Below are positions 8,055 to 16,633 of a stretch of 64,000 nucleotides of DNA, in pieces (within the stretch, counting starts at the first letter, position 1; each line of letters begins with the position of its first letter). The notes below the pieces were generated by a model that had not been told where the DNA came from, did no database searches, and saw only the letters and a list, made by a program, of their open reading frames with translations. A program made the translations under genes and the position numbers. The DNA comes from JANMZR01 sp040385875 (GTDB lineage: Bacteria; Bacteroidota; Bacteroidia; Cytophagales; Spirosomataceae): the NCBI GenBank assembly GCA_040385875.1, contig JAZKGO010000126.1, forward strand, positions 10,988 through 74,987, given 5' to 3'.

Positions 8055-9257
8055 TTACATCCTATTTCTCAAAAATACAAAACCTGTTGCTCCAGCGCAG
8101 CAGGCTACAAAAATTCCATTCCAAAGAGCTGAATAACTATAATTAGCTACCACCCAAGTGCCTAAGCCGGGTGAGGCAATTTGTGCGATGGAGTAAGTCA
8201 TCCCATACAAACCCAGATATTTGCCACGAGTCTTAGGACTCGAACGAGCCACAGTGGCTGATTGCATAAACGGCATCGCAAACATTTCGCCAAACGTGAT
8301 AAATAACAAAGACACTATAACAATGCCCGTGGCTGATACCATATTGAATACTAAATAAGAAAGGCCCGTAAATACCAATCCGAGGGCAATGATATTCATT
8401 TTTTTGAATCGCTTTTCTAATTCATAAACCAAAAACATCTCAAATATTACGATAATAATCCCGTTCAATGTTTGTAAGCCCCCAATTTGAATTTCTGTTA
8501 AATGATGGATCTCTTTGAAGTAGATGGGTATAACTGAGAAAAGTAAAAAAAATGAAATGGCAAAAATCAAAGTCATGGATACAAATATCAAATAAATACC
8601 ATCTCGATAAGGACTGGATTTAAGCTCAGCATCCGGCAAGTTGACTTGTTCCTGTTTAAATTTTTGTTTGGAAGGTTTCAAAAAGAACATTAAAAAAATG
8701 CCTGCTAAAATACAGGTAATTCCATCCACTAAAAAAAGTAGCTGATAGTTTTTGTAGGCCAATATTCCCCCTAAACCAGCCCCGATAGCCCAACCAAAAT
8801 TAATCGCCAGACGGTTCATAGTATAAGCTCTTGTGCGGTTTTCAGCATGCGAGTACATCGCAATGGCTGTTTGGTTAGCTGGTCGGAAAGTATCGCCAAA
8901 AGCAGTGAAAATGAATAGACCAATGGCTATTGAATAAAAATTTGTCAAAAACATCACCACTAAAAGCATGATTCCAGCAAAAATAAGAGCTAAAACTTGT
9001 ACCAAATAATGTCCAAAGCGATCCGTCAAAAAACCGCCCATATAATTGCCAGTGACAGCCCCTAAGCCATAAATGATAAGGATAATGCCAGTATCTGCAA
9101 TTGAAAAATGCAAATATTGTGTAAGATAAAGCGACAAAAATGGGAAAACCATTGTGCCAGATCGGTTGATAAACATGGCTGCCGAAAGTAACCATATTGG
9201 TTTTGATAAACCACCGTAGGCAGTTTTAAAGTAATTAACAGCTTGATATTTACTCAT
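8055..9257 (-). CDS. MFS transporter (drug/proton antiporter type)
   Basis: A 400-residue major facilitator protein with about 12 hydrophobic segments. The loop-2/3 signature is GNYMGGFLTDRFGHYLVQ (residues about 72-89), matching the MFS G-x3-D-R-x-G motif. The central loop (around residues 196-216) is hydrophilic and Lys-rich. It probably exports a small hydrophobic compound in exchange for protons; the substrate is unknown. The gene is divergent from the OmpR-type regulator gene at 9422, with 164 bases between, so that region carries promoters for both. Whether the regulator controls it is not shown by the sequence. Confidence 0.8.
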   Translation of the reverse strand: MSKYQAVNYFKTAYGGLSKPIWLLSAAMFINRSGTMVFPFLSLYLTQYLHFSIADTGIILIIYGLGAVTGNYMGGFLTDRFGHYLVQVLALIFAGIMLLVVMFLTNFYSIAIGLFIFTAFGDTFRPANQTAIAMYSHAENRTRAYTMNRLAINFGWAIGAGLGGILAYKNYQLLFLVDGITCILAGIFLMFFLKPSKQKFKQEQVNLPDAELKSSPYRDGIYLIFVSMTLIFAISFFLLFSVIPIYFKEIHHLTEIQIGGLQTLNGIIIVIFEMFLVYELEKRFKKMNIIALGLVFTGLSYLVFNMVSATGIVIVSLLFITFGEMFAMPFMQSATVARSSPKTRGKYLGLYGMTYSIAQIASPGLGTWVVANYSYSALWNGIFVACCAGATGFVFLRNRM

Positions 9258-9421
9258 TCATTTTGTATAATATTCATTAAAACGAAAACCAATTCTCACG
9301 GCCAACAAACAAAAATTACTTATTCCCTAAAAAATTTGTATTTTCGGAGTAGCAAATCAAATATTCATTGAAAAAATTTTGCCTGCTACAATTTAAGGAT
9401 TTTTAAAATACAATTGATAAA

Positions 9422-10099
9422 ATGAAGATATTAGTAGTTGAAGATGAGCCCAAAGTGGCTGAATTTCTCAAACAAGGGTTAGAAGAACAAAACTATGAAG
9501 TAGAGCTGGCCTTTGATGGCCGAACCGGACAAGACAAAGCAATTCGGGGTAAATATGACTTAATTGTTTTAGATGTAAATCTACCCTATATTTCAGGATT
9601 TGACGTATGTAAAAATATTCGAGAAAAGGAAGTAAAATCGGCCGTGATTATGCTCACCGCATTAGGTACTACCGATGATAAAATTATGGGTTTTGACTCT
9701 GGGGTAGACGACTATTTGGTAAAGCCATTTGAATTCAGAGAACTTTTAGCAAGAATAAAAGCCATTTCTAAGCGGGCAACTGCAACGGAAAATCATGTGA
9801 AGACGTTAGAAATAGCTGACCTTGTCATGAATCTCGAGGAGAAAACAGTGGTGCGGTCAGGACAAAAAATATTGTTAACTGCCAAAGAGTTTGGTCTTTT
9901 AGAATATTTTATTAAAAATCGGGGTAAGGTAGTTTCCCGAATGGACATCGCTGCGGATGTCTGGGATATTCATTTTGATACTGGCACCAATGTGATTGAT
10001 GTTTATGTGAATTTTTTACGAAAAAAAGTGGACAAAGATTTTCCTAAGCAGCTGATACACACCAAGGTAGGAATGGGCTATATTATGAAAGATGAATGA
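9422..10099 (+). CDS. OmpR/PhoB-family DNA-binding response regulator
   Basis: A 225-residue regulator. The receiver domain spans residues 1-118, with acidic pocket EDE at 7-9, phosphoacceptor Asp51 in VLDVNLP, and the conserved Lys in YLVKPFEF. A winged-helix Trans_reg_C domain (about 128-224) includes LTAKEFGLLEYFIKNRGKVVSR and ends in the GMGYIM wing. It would bind promoter DNA after phosphorylation. The matching histidine kinase is not adjacent but at 11919, after two secreted-protein genes on the same strand. This arrangement suggests the two intervening genes are targets or inserted cargo. Confidence 0.9.
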   Translation: MKILVVEDEPKVAEFLKQGLEEQNYEVELAFDGRTGQDKAIRGKYDLIVLDVNLPYISGFDVCKNIREKEVKSAVIMLTALGTTDDKIMGFDSGVDDYLVKPFEFRELLARIKAISKRATATENHVKTLEIADLVMNLEEKTVVRSGQKILLTAKEFGLLEYFIKNRGKVVSRMDIAADVWDIHFDTGTNVIDVYVNFLRKKVDKDFPKQLIHTKVGMGYIMKDE

Positions 10100-10205
10100 T
10101 CAAAAATGAATAAAGTTGAATTTAAGAATGTAAAATAAAAAGTGGTAGAACACACAAAATTAAAAGTGAAAAATAACAAATTAACAATAAAACCAATTAA
10201 TAATT

Positions 10206-10949
10206 ATGAAAAAACTATATTGCACAATTCTTGCATTATCTTGTTTATCAGCTACTTATGCGCAAGTGGGTATTAATGCAACAGGCGCCCAGCCTCTTTC
10301 ATCGGCGCAATTGGATGTGGCTAGCACCTCAAAGGCTTTTTATCCCCCACGAATGACTTCTGGTGAAAAAGGTGCTATCATGAATCCACAGGCTGGGGCT
10401 TTAGTATATGATACCACTATTGGGGCTTTAACTTTTTACAATGGATCTACATGGGTTAGTACGAGTTCCAGTGCAAGCGGTGCGACTTATACAGTGGGTC
10501 AAAATGCCCATGGCGGAAAAGTTTTTTGGGTAGATGAAACAGGCCAACATGGATTGGTAATGTCCACCGCTGACCAGAGTGGGGGTGTCGTATGGTTCAA
10601 TGGAAACACGAATACAAAAGCATTCAGACTAGGAGTCTATGGGGGTGCTTATAACACTGATCAAATTAATAAATCTTTTGGCTATGGCGCCTACGCTGCT
10701 ATAATAGCGGGTCAGCATGTTTCGGGAGGTTTTGGCGACTGGTATTTACCAGCCACGGAAGAGCTTAACCTTATGCGCACTTCTGGTGTTTCAGGCATCG
10801 CCTCAGGAATATACTGGAGCTCCAATGAAGTTGTTGTGAATACAGGCTTTATTTCAGAATCAGCCTATCGTTATGACTTTGCCACAGGAATGGCAAGCAC
10901 CATTGCGAAAAATACTTTAAACAAAGTTAGAGCAATCAGAAGATTTTAA
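10206..10949 (+). CDS. Secreted protein with C-terminal DUF1566/Lcl-like domain
   Basis: A 247-residue exported protein with signal peptide MKKLYCTILALSCLSATYAQ. The next 80 residues (VGINATGAQP...ALVYDTTIGALTFYNGSTWV) follow a pattern very common in Bacteroidota cell-surface proteins. The C-terminal half has GGKVFWVD, GDWYLPATEELNLM, YWSSNE and a final VRAIRRF, which is the DUF1566/Lcl (C-type-lectin-like) signature. Likely an outer-surface ligand-binding protein; ligand unknown. It sits between a response regulator and its probable kinase, 106 bases after the regulator. Confidence 0.7.
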   Translation: MKKLYCTILALSCLSATYAQVGINATGAQPLSSAQLDVASTSKAFYPPRMTSGEKGAIMNPQAGALVYDTTIGALTFYNGSTWVSTSSSASGATYTVGQNAHGGKVFWVDETGQHGLVMSTADQSGGVVWFNGNTNTKAFRLGVYGGAYNTDQINKSFGYGAYAAIIAGQHVSGGFGDWYLPATEELNLMRTSGVSGIASGIYWSSNEVVVNTGFISESAYRYDFATGMASTIAKNTLNKVRAIRRF

Positions 10950-11047
10950 ACAAAATAATATCATGAAATAGTCATAAGCAGGTTTTCAAACAAACCGAAA
11001 ATAATTATTTTGGCTATTCATACAGCAAATAAAAAAAACATAAGGAC

Positions 11048-11824
11048 ATGAAATATATATCTAAATCATTTGTAACACTTTTATTCACATTTTTTTTACA
11101 ACAAATTACTTATGCGCAGGCAACCCGCACATGGGTGTCAGGTGTGGGAGACGATGCCAATCCATGTAGCCGCACAGCCCCTTGCAAAACCTTTGCCGGA
11201 GCTATTTCAAAAACTGCAGCTGGGGGTGAAATCAATGCTTTAGATCCAGGAGGGTTTGGTGGGGTAACCATTACCAAATCCATAATTATTTCTGCCATCG
11301 GTGTCGAGGGTGGAATATTAATTTCAGGTACGAGTGCTATTATTATCAATGCCGCCGCAACCGACTTAATTGTTCTTAAAGGCCTTGATATAGAAGGACT
11401 TGCGAATGGTACTAGTACAAATGGTATTAATATTTTGTCAGCACAAAGTGTTTTAGTAGAGGATTGTACTATAAATGGATTTAATGCTGCTGCAACTGGA
11501 AATGGTATTAATGTCTCACCGGCAGCCAATCCAGTAAAAGTGATTGTACAAAACACTAGGATTTCGAATTGTACAAAAGGAATAAATGTAGCACCATCTG
11601 GAGCGGTAGTAGCCGATGTAAATCTATTGGGTATTTTGATCGGTCTGAATGTTACAGGAATTAATTCAACAGGAACTGGGGCAACCGTAAGACTTTCCAA
11701 TTCTAGCTTATTCAATAATACCACTGCGGTTTCCAACTCAACAGGAAAGGTAATTTCATTTGGTAATAATAATTTTGGGGGGAATACCAACAGCAATGCA
11801 ATAACGGTTACTGAACAACAATAA
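11048..11824 (+). CDS. Secreted right-handed beta-helix protein
   Basis: A 258-residue protein with a signal peptide ending TYAQ (about residue 25). The remainder is a parallel beta-helix typical of the pectin-lyase-like fold: TWVSGVGDDANPCSRTAPCKTF, then regularly spaced hydrophobic/Asn/Gly turns (DLIVLKGLDIEG, SVLVEDCTING, VIVQNTRISN). The entry motif with two Cys pairs is typical of bacterial surface beta-helix proteins found in diverse phyla. No lyase catalytic residues are evident, so enzyme activity is not claimed. The reverse strand is also open across the gene, which reflects composition rather than a second gene. Confidence 0.7.
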   Translation: MKYISKSFVTLLFTFFLQQITYAQATRTWVSGVGDDANPCSRTAPCKTFAGAISKTAAGGEINALDPGGFGGVTITKSIIISAIGVEGGILISGTSAIIINAAATDLIVLKGLDIEGLANGTSTNGINILSAQSVLVEDCTINGFNAAATGNGINVSPAANPVKVIVQNTRISNCTKGINVAPSGAVVADVNLLGILIGLNVTGINSTGTGATVRLSNSSLFNNTTAVSNSTGKVISFGNNNFGGNTNSNAITVTEQQ

Positions 11825-11834
11825 AAGTAAAGAG

Positions 11835-11913
11835 TTGTGAGTTTCATCTGGGGAATATAAAATACAAAAACATTATTCAAAACTTGAAACTCACAATTCG
11901 AAAATTCACAACT
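11835..11913 (+). promoter_or_regulatory. Candidate alternative-hairpin leader of the kinase gene
   Basis: TTGTGAGTTTC (11835-11845) can pair perfectly with GAAACTCACAA (11886-11896), or imperfectly with a neighbouring copy GAAAATTCACAACT (11900-11913). The two right arms are imperfect 14-bp tandem copies, so the two stems exclude each other. The last arm ends 5 bases before the kinase ATG at 11919 and would cover its ribosome-binding region. This could be a translational switch or merely repeat words common in these genomes. Confidence 0.3.
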
Positions 11914-11918
11914 AAAGT

Positions 11919-13295
11919 ATGACCATTCGCAACCGCCTTTCTTATCTTTTTACAGGAATTGTAGCGGCCAGTATTTTAGCTTTTTCAGTTACAATCTACT
12001 TATTATCAGAGCGTTACCGCCAAATTGAAATCGATGCCTTGCTGCGGCAAAAAGCCATTTCAACTGTAGAATTTGCGGTGGAAATGTACGATTTAAACCC
12101 AGCGATTCTTCAAAAATTTTCCAAGAATAACAACTATTTATTACAAAATGAAAGTGCTTTGGTGTATTTGGAGGATGACCCCAATCATCAGGAAATATGG
12201 AAAAGTGGCATCATGGATGTGCCGAATGTAGATCAATATTTTTATAATATTAAAGAAAAAAAGGAAAGGCATGTGCATCTCGACGATGATACTGAAATGT
12301 TTGGAATATTATATAGTTTTGAGGGTAAAAACTATGTTTCAATCGCTAAAGCTTACGACCAATATGGTATTTCAAAAATGAACAATTTGCGCCGAAACCT
12401 CCTTATCGGCTGGTTTGGTTCCGTTTTTATTGTTTTTTTAATTAGCCGTTATTATTCAAGAAAAGCCTTGCAACCTATCAATAATGTAATAAAACAGGTT
12501 GAAAATATTGAATTTACTAATTTAGACCAAAGAGTAATAGCTGGGGAGGAAGAAGACGAAATTGCCCATTTGGCGGGCACTTTTAATGGTATGCTAAGAA
12601 GGTTAAAAAATGCTTTTGAAGCCCAAAAAAGTTTCGTCTCAAACGCTTCTCATGAGTTAAGAACACCTCTCACAGCCATGAATGGCCAAATTGAAGTAGC
12701 TTTACTCAAAAAAAGAACGGAAGCCGAATACAAAAATACTCTTCTCTCAATCAAAGAAGATATTGCTGAAATGACCGATCTTTCCAACAGTTTGCTGGAT
12801 CTGGCTTTGGTAGAATCTGGAGTGGCAAAGATTAATTTTGAGTCGGTAAGAATTGATGAGATATTATGGCAAGCACAATCCGATTTGAAACAAAAAAGGC
12901 CAGATGCGACCGTTATCATTGATTTCGGGGAAATACCAGAGGTAGAAGAGGAGTTTATGGTGCAAGCCAATGAACAATTATTGAAAACGGCTGTGATCAA
13001 TTTAATGGAAAATGGTTGTAAATTTTCGATAGATAAAAAAGTAGAAGTACTAGTGTACATTCCTAAGAATCAAATAAAAATTACATTTACAAATCAGGGT
13101 TCACCTATTCCAAATGATGAAATCCCTCATTTATTTGTCCCTTTTTTCAGATCTGAATCGACTAAAAAAATAAAAGGACATGGGATTGGATTAGCCCTCA
13201 CAAAAAAAATAATTGAATTGCATAATGGCACTCTTTCAGTGGATTCAACCATTGAAAAAGGAACAGTATTTACACTCATAATCAACAGAAAATGA
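11919..13295 (+). CDS. Sensor histidine kinase (OmpR-type partner)
   Basis: A 458-residue membrane kinase. Two transmembrane segments (about 10-30 and 157-178) enclose a periplasmic sensor region of about 125 residues. A HAMP domain follows, then HisKA with phosphoacceptor His245 in SNASHELRTPL, and a HATPase_c domain with NLMENGCKFS (N box), HGIGLALTKKI (G2 box) and the FFRSES stretch. It probably phosphorylates the regulator encoded at 9422. Its stop overlaps the next gene's ATG by four bases (ATGA), so kinase and downstream lipoprotein are translationally coupled. An unusual inverted-repeat leader precedes the start. Confidence 0.9.
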   Translation: MTIRNRLSYLFTGIVAASILAFSVTIYLLSERYRQIEIDALLRQKAISTVEFAVEMYDLNPAILQKFSKNNNYLLQNESALVYLEDDPNHQEIWKSGIMDVPNVDQYFYNIKEKKERHVHLDDDTEMFGILYSFEGKNYVSIAKAYDQYGISKMNNLRRNLLIGWFGSVFIVFLISRYYSRKALQPINNVIKQVENIEFTNLDQRVIAGEEEDEIAHLAGTFNGMLRRLKNAFEAQKSFVSNASHELRTPLTAMNGQIEVALLKKRTEAEYKNTLLSIKEDIAEMTDLSNSLLDLALVESGVAKINFESVRIDEILWQAQSDLKQKRPDATVIIDFGEIPEVEEEFMVQANEQLLKTAVINLMENGCKFSIDKKVEVLVYIPKNQIKITFTNQGSPIPNDEIPHLFVPFFRSESTKKIKGHGIGLALTKKIIELHNGTLSVDSTIEKGTVFTLIINRK

Positions 13296-14131
13296 ACCGA
13301 TTAATAATATTATTGTCAATTTTTTCTCTTATTGTCATTTCCTGCGAACCTCAAAAAAATAAATCTGAAAAAATTGAAACCTCGAAAGAAAAGGAAATTG
13401 TTTTTGCCTATAATTTAAATGAACCTTCTCAAAAATTTATTCTTCCCAATAAGTTGAGTGAAATTTCAGGATTAAGTTATTATTCTGAAAATATGCTAGT
13501 CTGTATAAACGATGAGCTGGGCATAATTTATCATTATGATTTGGAAAAAGAGGAAATTTCAAAAACAATTGATTTTGGTAAAAATGGAGACTATGAAGGG
13601 GTAGAAATGGTGGACGGATTAACCTATGTTTTGAATAGTACTGGAAAAATAACGGTGGTAAATGTAGAAGGAGAGATTATAGAGACTATTGATTGTAGCT
13701 TAAAACAAGTATCAGAGTATGAAGGAATTGGATTTGAAGCCCTTACTAATTCCTTGCTTTTAGCGGCAAAAGAAGAAAGAGGAGAAAAGAAAATTTATAG
13801 CTACAATTTAAATGACCATAGTTACCAAGTAAAATTTACCCTTCCAAAAAGCATGATTGAAAGTAATGGTACGGGAAAAGAATTTAAGCCTTCAGGAATA
13901 GCGGTAAATCCACAAACAGGCGATATTTATGTATTAGCTTCTACAGGAAAAAAGATTATGGTATTGAACAACAAGGGCGAAAAGAAAACTCAGTACAATC
14001 TTGATTCCGAGCTCTTTAGACAACCAGAGGGTATTTGTTTTTCGCCCGAAGGCGATTTGTTTATTGCTTCAGAAGGTAGGGGTGTGAAAGGCTATGTATT
14101 AAAATTTATACCAGCCAATATTTTACAATAG
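13292..14131 (+). CDS. SdiA-regulated-domain lipoprotein
   Basis: A 279-residue predicted lipoprotein with signal peptide ending VISC (Cys at about 18). The body is beta-propeller-like and matches the SdiA-regulated family layout: NKLSEISGLSYYSENMLVCINDE, GDYEGVEMV, YEGIGFEAL, and a C-terminal GIAVNPQTGDIYVLAS followed by RQPEGICFSPEGDLFIASEG. The acidic loops suggest calcium binding. It overlaps the kinase gene by four bases, so it may be made together with the sensor system. Function in the family is poorly known; related propellers include phytase-like and esterase-like proteins. Confidence 0.7.
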   Translation: MNRLIILLSIFSLIVISCEPQKNKSEKIETSKEKEIVFAYNLNEPSQKFILPNKLSEISGLSYYSENMLVCINDELGIIYHYDLEKEEISKTIDFGKNGDYEGVEMVDGLTYVLNSTGKITVVNVEGEIIETIDCSLKQVSEYEGIGFEALTNSLLLAAKEERGEKKIYSYNLNDHSYQVKFTLPKSMIESNGTGKEFKPSGIAVNPQTGDIYVLASTGKKIMVLNNKGEKKTQYNLDSELFRQPEGICFSPEGDLFIASEGRGVKGYVLKFIPANILQ

Positions 14132-14136
14132 GTCTA

Positions 14137-14610
14137 TTAAGCTAAATCAAAGCCAAAAGGCAAGAAACTCGCCACCCCTTCGGCTACGTAATAGCCATTT
14201 TCATCAGTAAAAGCAATCAATTTAAAGTCAGAATTTTGGCGCTTTACCATTTCAGACATCACTTGCAGGCAAGCACCACATGGCGAGAGCAATTGAGGGA
14301 TTTTATAATGTTCCGATCGGGCTGTTACGGCTAATGCCACTATTTTTGAGTCCAATTTGGAATGTGCATAGGCATTCAATGCAACCCTTTCAGCACAAAG
14401 GCCAGACGGGAAAGCTGCATTTTCCTGATTAGAACCTGTAATTATCTCACCATTTTCTAAAAGCAAGCCAGCTCCCACATAAAATTTAGAAAAGGGAGCA
14501 TATGATGAATAGGTAGCTTCCACTGTTTTTTCAATTAATGATTTTTCTGACTCTATAAATGAATCGTTATTGTCAAAATGTTTGAGTTCAATATTTTTGT
14601 TTATAGTCAT
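14137..14610 (-). CDS. cdd: Cytidine deaminase
   Basis: A 157-residue enzyme deaminating cytidine and deoxycytidine to uridine. The zinc site is complete: Cys72 and catalytic Glu74 in LCAERVAL, Cys111 and Cys114 in SPCGACLQVM. The substrate-binding FYVGAGLLLENGE segment lies at about 43-55. Length and Cys-only zinc ligation fit the tetrameric class. The gene converges on the SdiA-regulated-type lipoprotein, with only five bases between the stop codons. Cytoplasmic; a pyrimidine salvage role. Confidence 0.9.
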   Translation of the reverse strand: MTINKNIELKHFDNNDSFIESEKSLIEKTVEATYSSYAPFSKFYVGAGLLLENGEIITGSNQENAAFPSGLCAERVALNAYAHSKLDSKIVALAVTARSEHYKIPQLLSPCGACLQVMSEMVKRQNSDFKLIAFTDENGYYVAEGVASFLPFGFDLA

Positions 14611-14754
14611 ATTCCGAAATTTTTGATTAAGCTTTCAATTTAGCATTATTTTACTTCAATAAAAGTATTTAAAAAATAATTCCCAAAAACTTTTTTATTT
14701 AATGCTTTTGTTTAAATTTGATTTTTAATTTTTTAACCTCCTATTCATATTTTC

Positions 14755-15294
14755 ATGAAAGCACATACTGAAAGCCCCAATAGGCGTAAATTTTTGTGTA
14801 ATATGGCTGGAATATTGGCCATTTCTGCAATTAGCCCCAATCAAATCTTTGCTGCAAAAGCCTCACAATCCCTGTCATTTGGAATTTTAGGATTAAAAAC
14901 CTCGATTAAGGAAAGCATTTTTGAAGCCCTGACATCAGACTTTTTTGGTAATATTTCAGAAAATGCCAATCGCTCGGATATACTTTTTATAGGTGCTAAT
15001 TCGAAAGTAGAGGCGGAAAAAATTGCAAAAAACATTCATAAAAATTCGCTTCTAATTATTGAATCAAAGTCACCAATATTGCTTCAAGGAAATTTTAAAA
15101 ATGTCCTTTTGAGCAAAGGAGGAAATTTAGTGATTGTAGAAAAATGGGCCGATGAAAGCATTGAAAATAAAATTTTTGAAAAAATCAAATTTTTTGAAAA
15201 TAATACTGGGAATATAGACATTAATCGAACCATTCATTTCTTAACTGTTTTAGAAAAATTGACCGCTAAAACAGGTTTACAGGTAATTGCATGA
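14755..15294 (+). CDS. Tat-signal exported protein, Gfo/Idh/MocA-like remnant or unknown
   Basis: A 179-residue protein with a twin-arginine leader (NRRKFLCNMAGILAISAI, residues about 9-26). The rest has alternating beta/alpha character with SFGILGLKTSIKESIFEAL near the mature start and RSDILFIGANSKVEAEKIAKN, reminiscent of the nucleotide-binding half of Gfo/Idh/MocA oxidoreductases. It is about half the length of that family and lacks a clear GxGxxG, so it is either a truncated relative or something new. It lies 200 bases upstream of the three tail-collar genes on the same strand and could be part of that unit. No firm function. Confidence 0.5.
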   Translation: MKAHTESPNRRKFLCNMAGILAISAISPNQIFAAKASQSLSFGILGLKTSIKESIFEALTSDFFGNISENANRSDILFIGANSKVEAEKIAKNIHKNSLLIIESKSPILLQGNFKNVLLSKGGNLVIVEKWADESIENKIFEKIKFFENNTGNIDINRTIHFLTVLEKLTAKTGLQVIA

Positions 15295-15493
15295 AATCGC
15301 CATTAAAAAAGCTTAAACCCACAGGGTTCTGTGAACAAACCGCAAATTATTAAATTGGCGAGTGCTTGCGACCTTTAAAAAATAATTGTATAGGCATGGA
15401 TTTCATAAATTTAATTTGACAAGCTCAAGGCAAATTTATTTCAAAATAGTAATAGTATAAACAAATAAACCAACAATTAAACCAATTTAAATT

Positions 15494-16012
15494 ATGGCAG
15501 AGCCGTTTTTAGCCGAAATTAGGATGTTTTCATTCAATTTCGCACCTAAAGGTTGGGCACAGTGCAATGGACAAATATTGCCCATTAATCAAAACCAAGC
15601 CTTATTTTCGATTCTTGGCACCACATATGGTGGCAATGGTCAAACAACTTTTGCATTACCTAACCTGCGAGGGCGAACGCCCATTCATCAAGGGGATGGA
15701 TTTACCTTAGGGCAAAGTGCTGGGGAAACTAACCATACGATCAATCAGCAAGAAATGCCCTCGCACAATCATTTCGTCAATGCGGTTTCAACCAATTCTA
15801 ATTTGACCGATTCGCCTTCTAGTAGCACTTTGTTAGCCAATACTGCACCCAACCAAATATATAATGATGGGAGTGGCGGTTTCTCGCCCACAGCTTTAAT
15901 TGCAGGAACGATTAGTAATACAGGTGGAAGTCAGCCACATAATAACATGATGCCTTCGGCTGTGATTAATTTTTGTATTGCATTGCAAGGCATTTTCCCT
16001 AGTAGAAACTAA
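15494..16012 (+). CDS. Phage-tail-collar-domain protein 1 (microcystin-dependent/MdpB-like)
   Basis: A 172-residue protein with the tail-collar signature: AEIRMFSFNFAPKGWAQCNG at the N-terminus, LPINQNQALFSILGTTYGG, TFALPNLRGRTPIH, the EMPSHNH element, and a C-terminal GGSQPHNNMMPS...ALQGIFP. No signal peptide or membrane segment. Similar domains form trimeric collars or fibres on phage tails, and bacterial relatives have been called microcystin-dependent proteins; their role is unsettled. It is the first of three tandem paralogues, all exactly 172 residues and clearly diverged from each other. No capsid, terminase or other tail gene is nearby. Confidence 0.85.
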   Translation: MAEPFLAEIRMFSFNFAPKGWAQCNGQILPINQNQALFSILGTTYGGNGQTTFALPNLRGRTPIHQGDGFTLGQSAGETNHTINQQEMPSHNHFVNAVSTNSNLTDSPSSSTLLANTAPNQIYNDGSGGFSPTALIAGTISNTGGSQPHNNMMPSAVINFCIALQGIFPSRN

Positions 16013-16048
16013 AAACATTTTTTTTATAAAAATCAAAATATCACAATT

Positions 16049-16567
16049 ATGGCACAACCTTATGTTGGTGAAATCAGAATGTTTGGGGGTAGTTTTGCCC
16101 CCGCAGGATGGGCTTTTTGTAATGGAGCCCTTATGCCTATTGCAGAAAATGAAGTCCTTTTTCAATTAATTGGCACTACTTATGGTGGCGATGGACAAGA
16201 AACCTTTGCCCTACCCAGTTTATCAAGTAGAATACCTATCCATATGGGTACAGGTGGTGATGGGCAGACTTATCAAATTGGTGAACTGCTTGGAACTGAA
16301 TCGGTAACACTCACTACCCAACAAATTCCAGTACACAGTCATGCAGCGCAAGCGAATAACTCTTCTGCTATTAATGCTTCGCCTACCAATAGTTATTTGG
16401 CGAGATCCTCTACAGTGGATATGTTTATCAATGCAAATCCCTCTGATGCGATGTCATCAAATGCTATTATAGGTACAGGAGGCAGTCAGCCTCATGACAA
16501 TATGCAACCATTTCTATGTGTGAGTTTTATTATTTCGTTGTTTGGGATTTTCCCAAGTCCAACTTAA
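16049..16567 (+). CDS. Phage-tail-collar-domain protein 2
   Basis: Second 172-residue tail-collar paralogue. Shared blocks are GEIRMFGGSFAPAGWAFCNG, LFQLIGTTYGGDG, TFALPSLSSRIPIH, QIPVHSH and GGSQPHDNMQP...SLFGIFP. The middle (about residues 85-140) is variable and rich in Ser/Asn/Ala, as in fibre tips. It begins 36 bases after paralogue 1 and ends 66 bases before paralogue 3. No export signal is visible, so if the protein is displayed outside the cell it needs an unusual route. Co-transcription with its neighbours is likely. Confidence 0.85.
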   Translation: MAQPYVGEIRMFGGSFAPAGWAFCNGALMPIAENEVLFQLIGTTYGGDGQETFALPSLSSRIPIHMGTGGDGQTYQIGELLGTESVTLTTQQIPVHSHAAQANNSSAINASPTNSYLARSSTVDMFINANPSDAMSSNAIIGTGGSQPHDNMQPFLCVSFIISLFGIFPSPT

Positions 16568-16633
16568 TTTTTAATCAAAAACATCAAAAATGATTTTAAA
16601 CTATTTGTTTCAAAATTTTAAAAATATAAAATA

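Noticed and set aside
11110..11880. Open reading frame of 256 codons on the minus strand opposite the beta-helix gene
   Set aside because: The plus-strand product has a signal peptide and a clear beta-helix pattern. The antisense product is low-complexity, without motif or start context; it results from repeated codon pattern.
15291..15353. A 20-codon ORF overlapping the stop of the Tat-signal protein gene (ATGA)
   Set aside because: Too short, no conserved feature, and no ribosome site; overlap alone is weak evidence.
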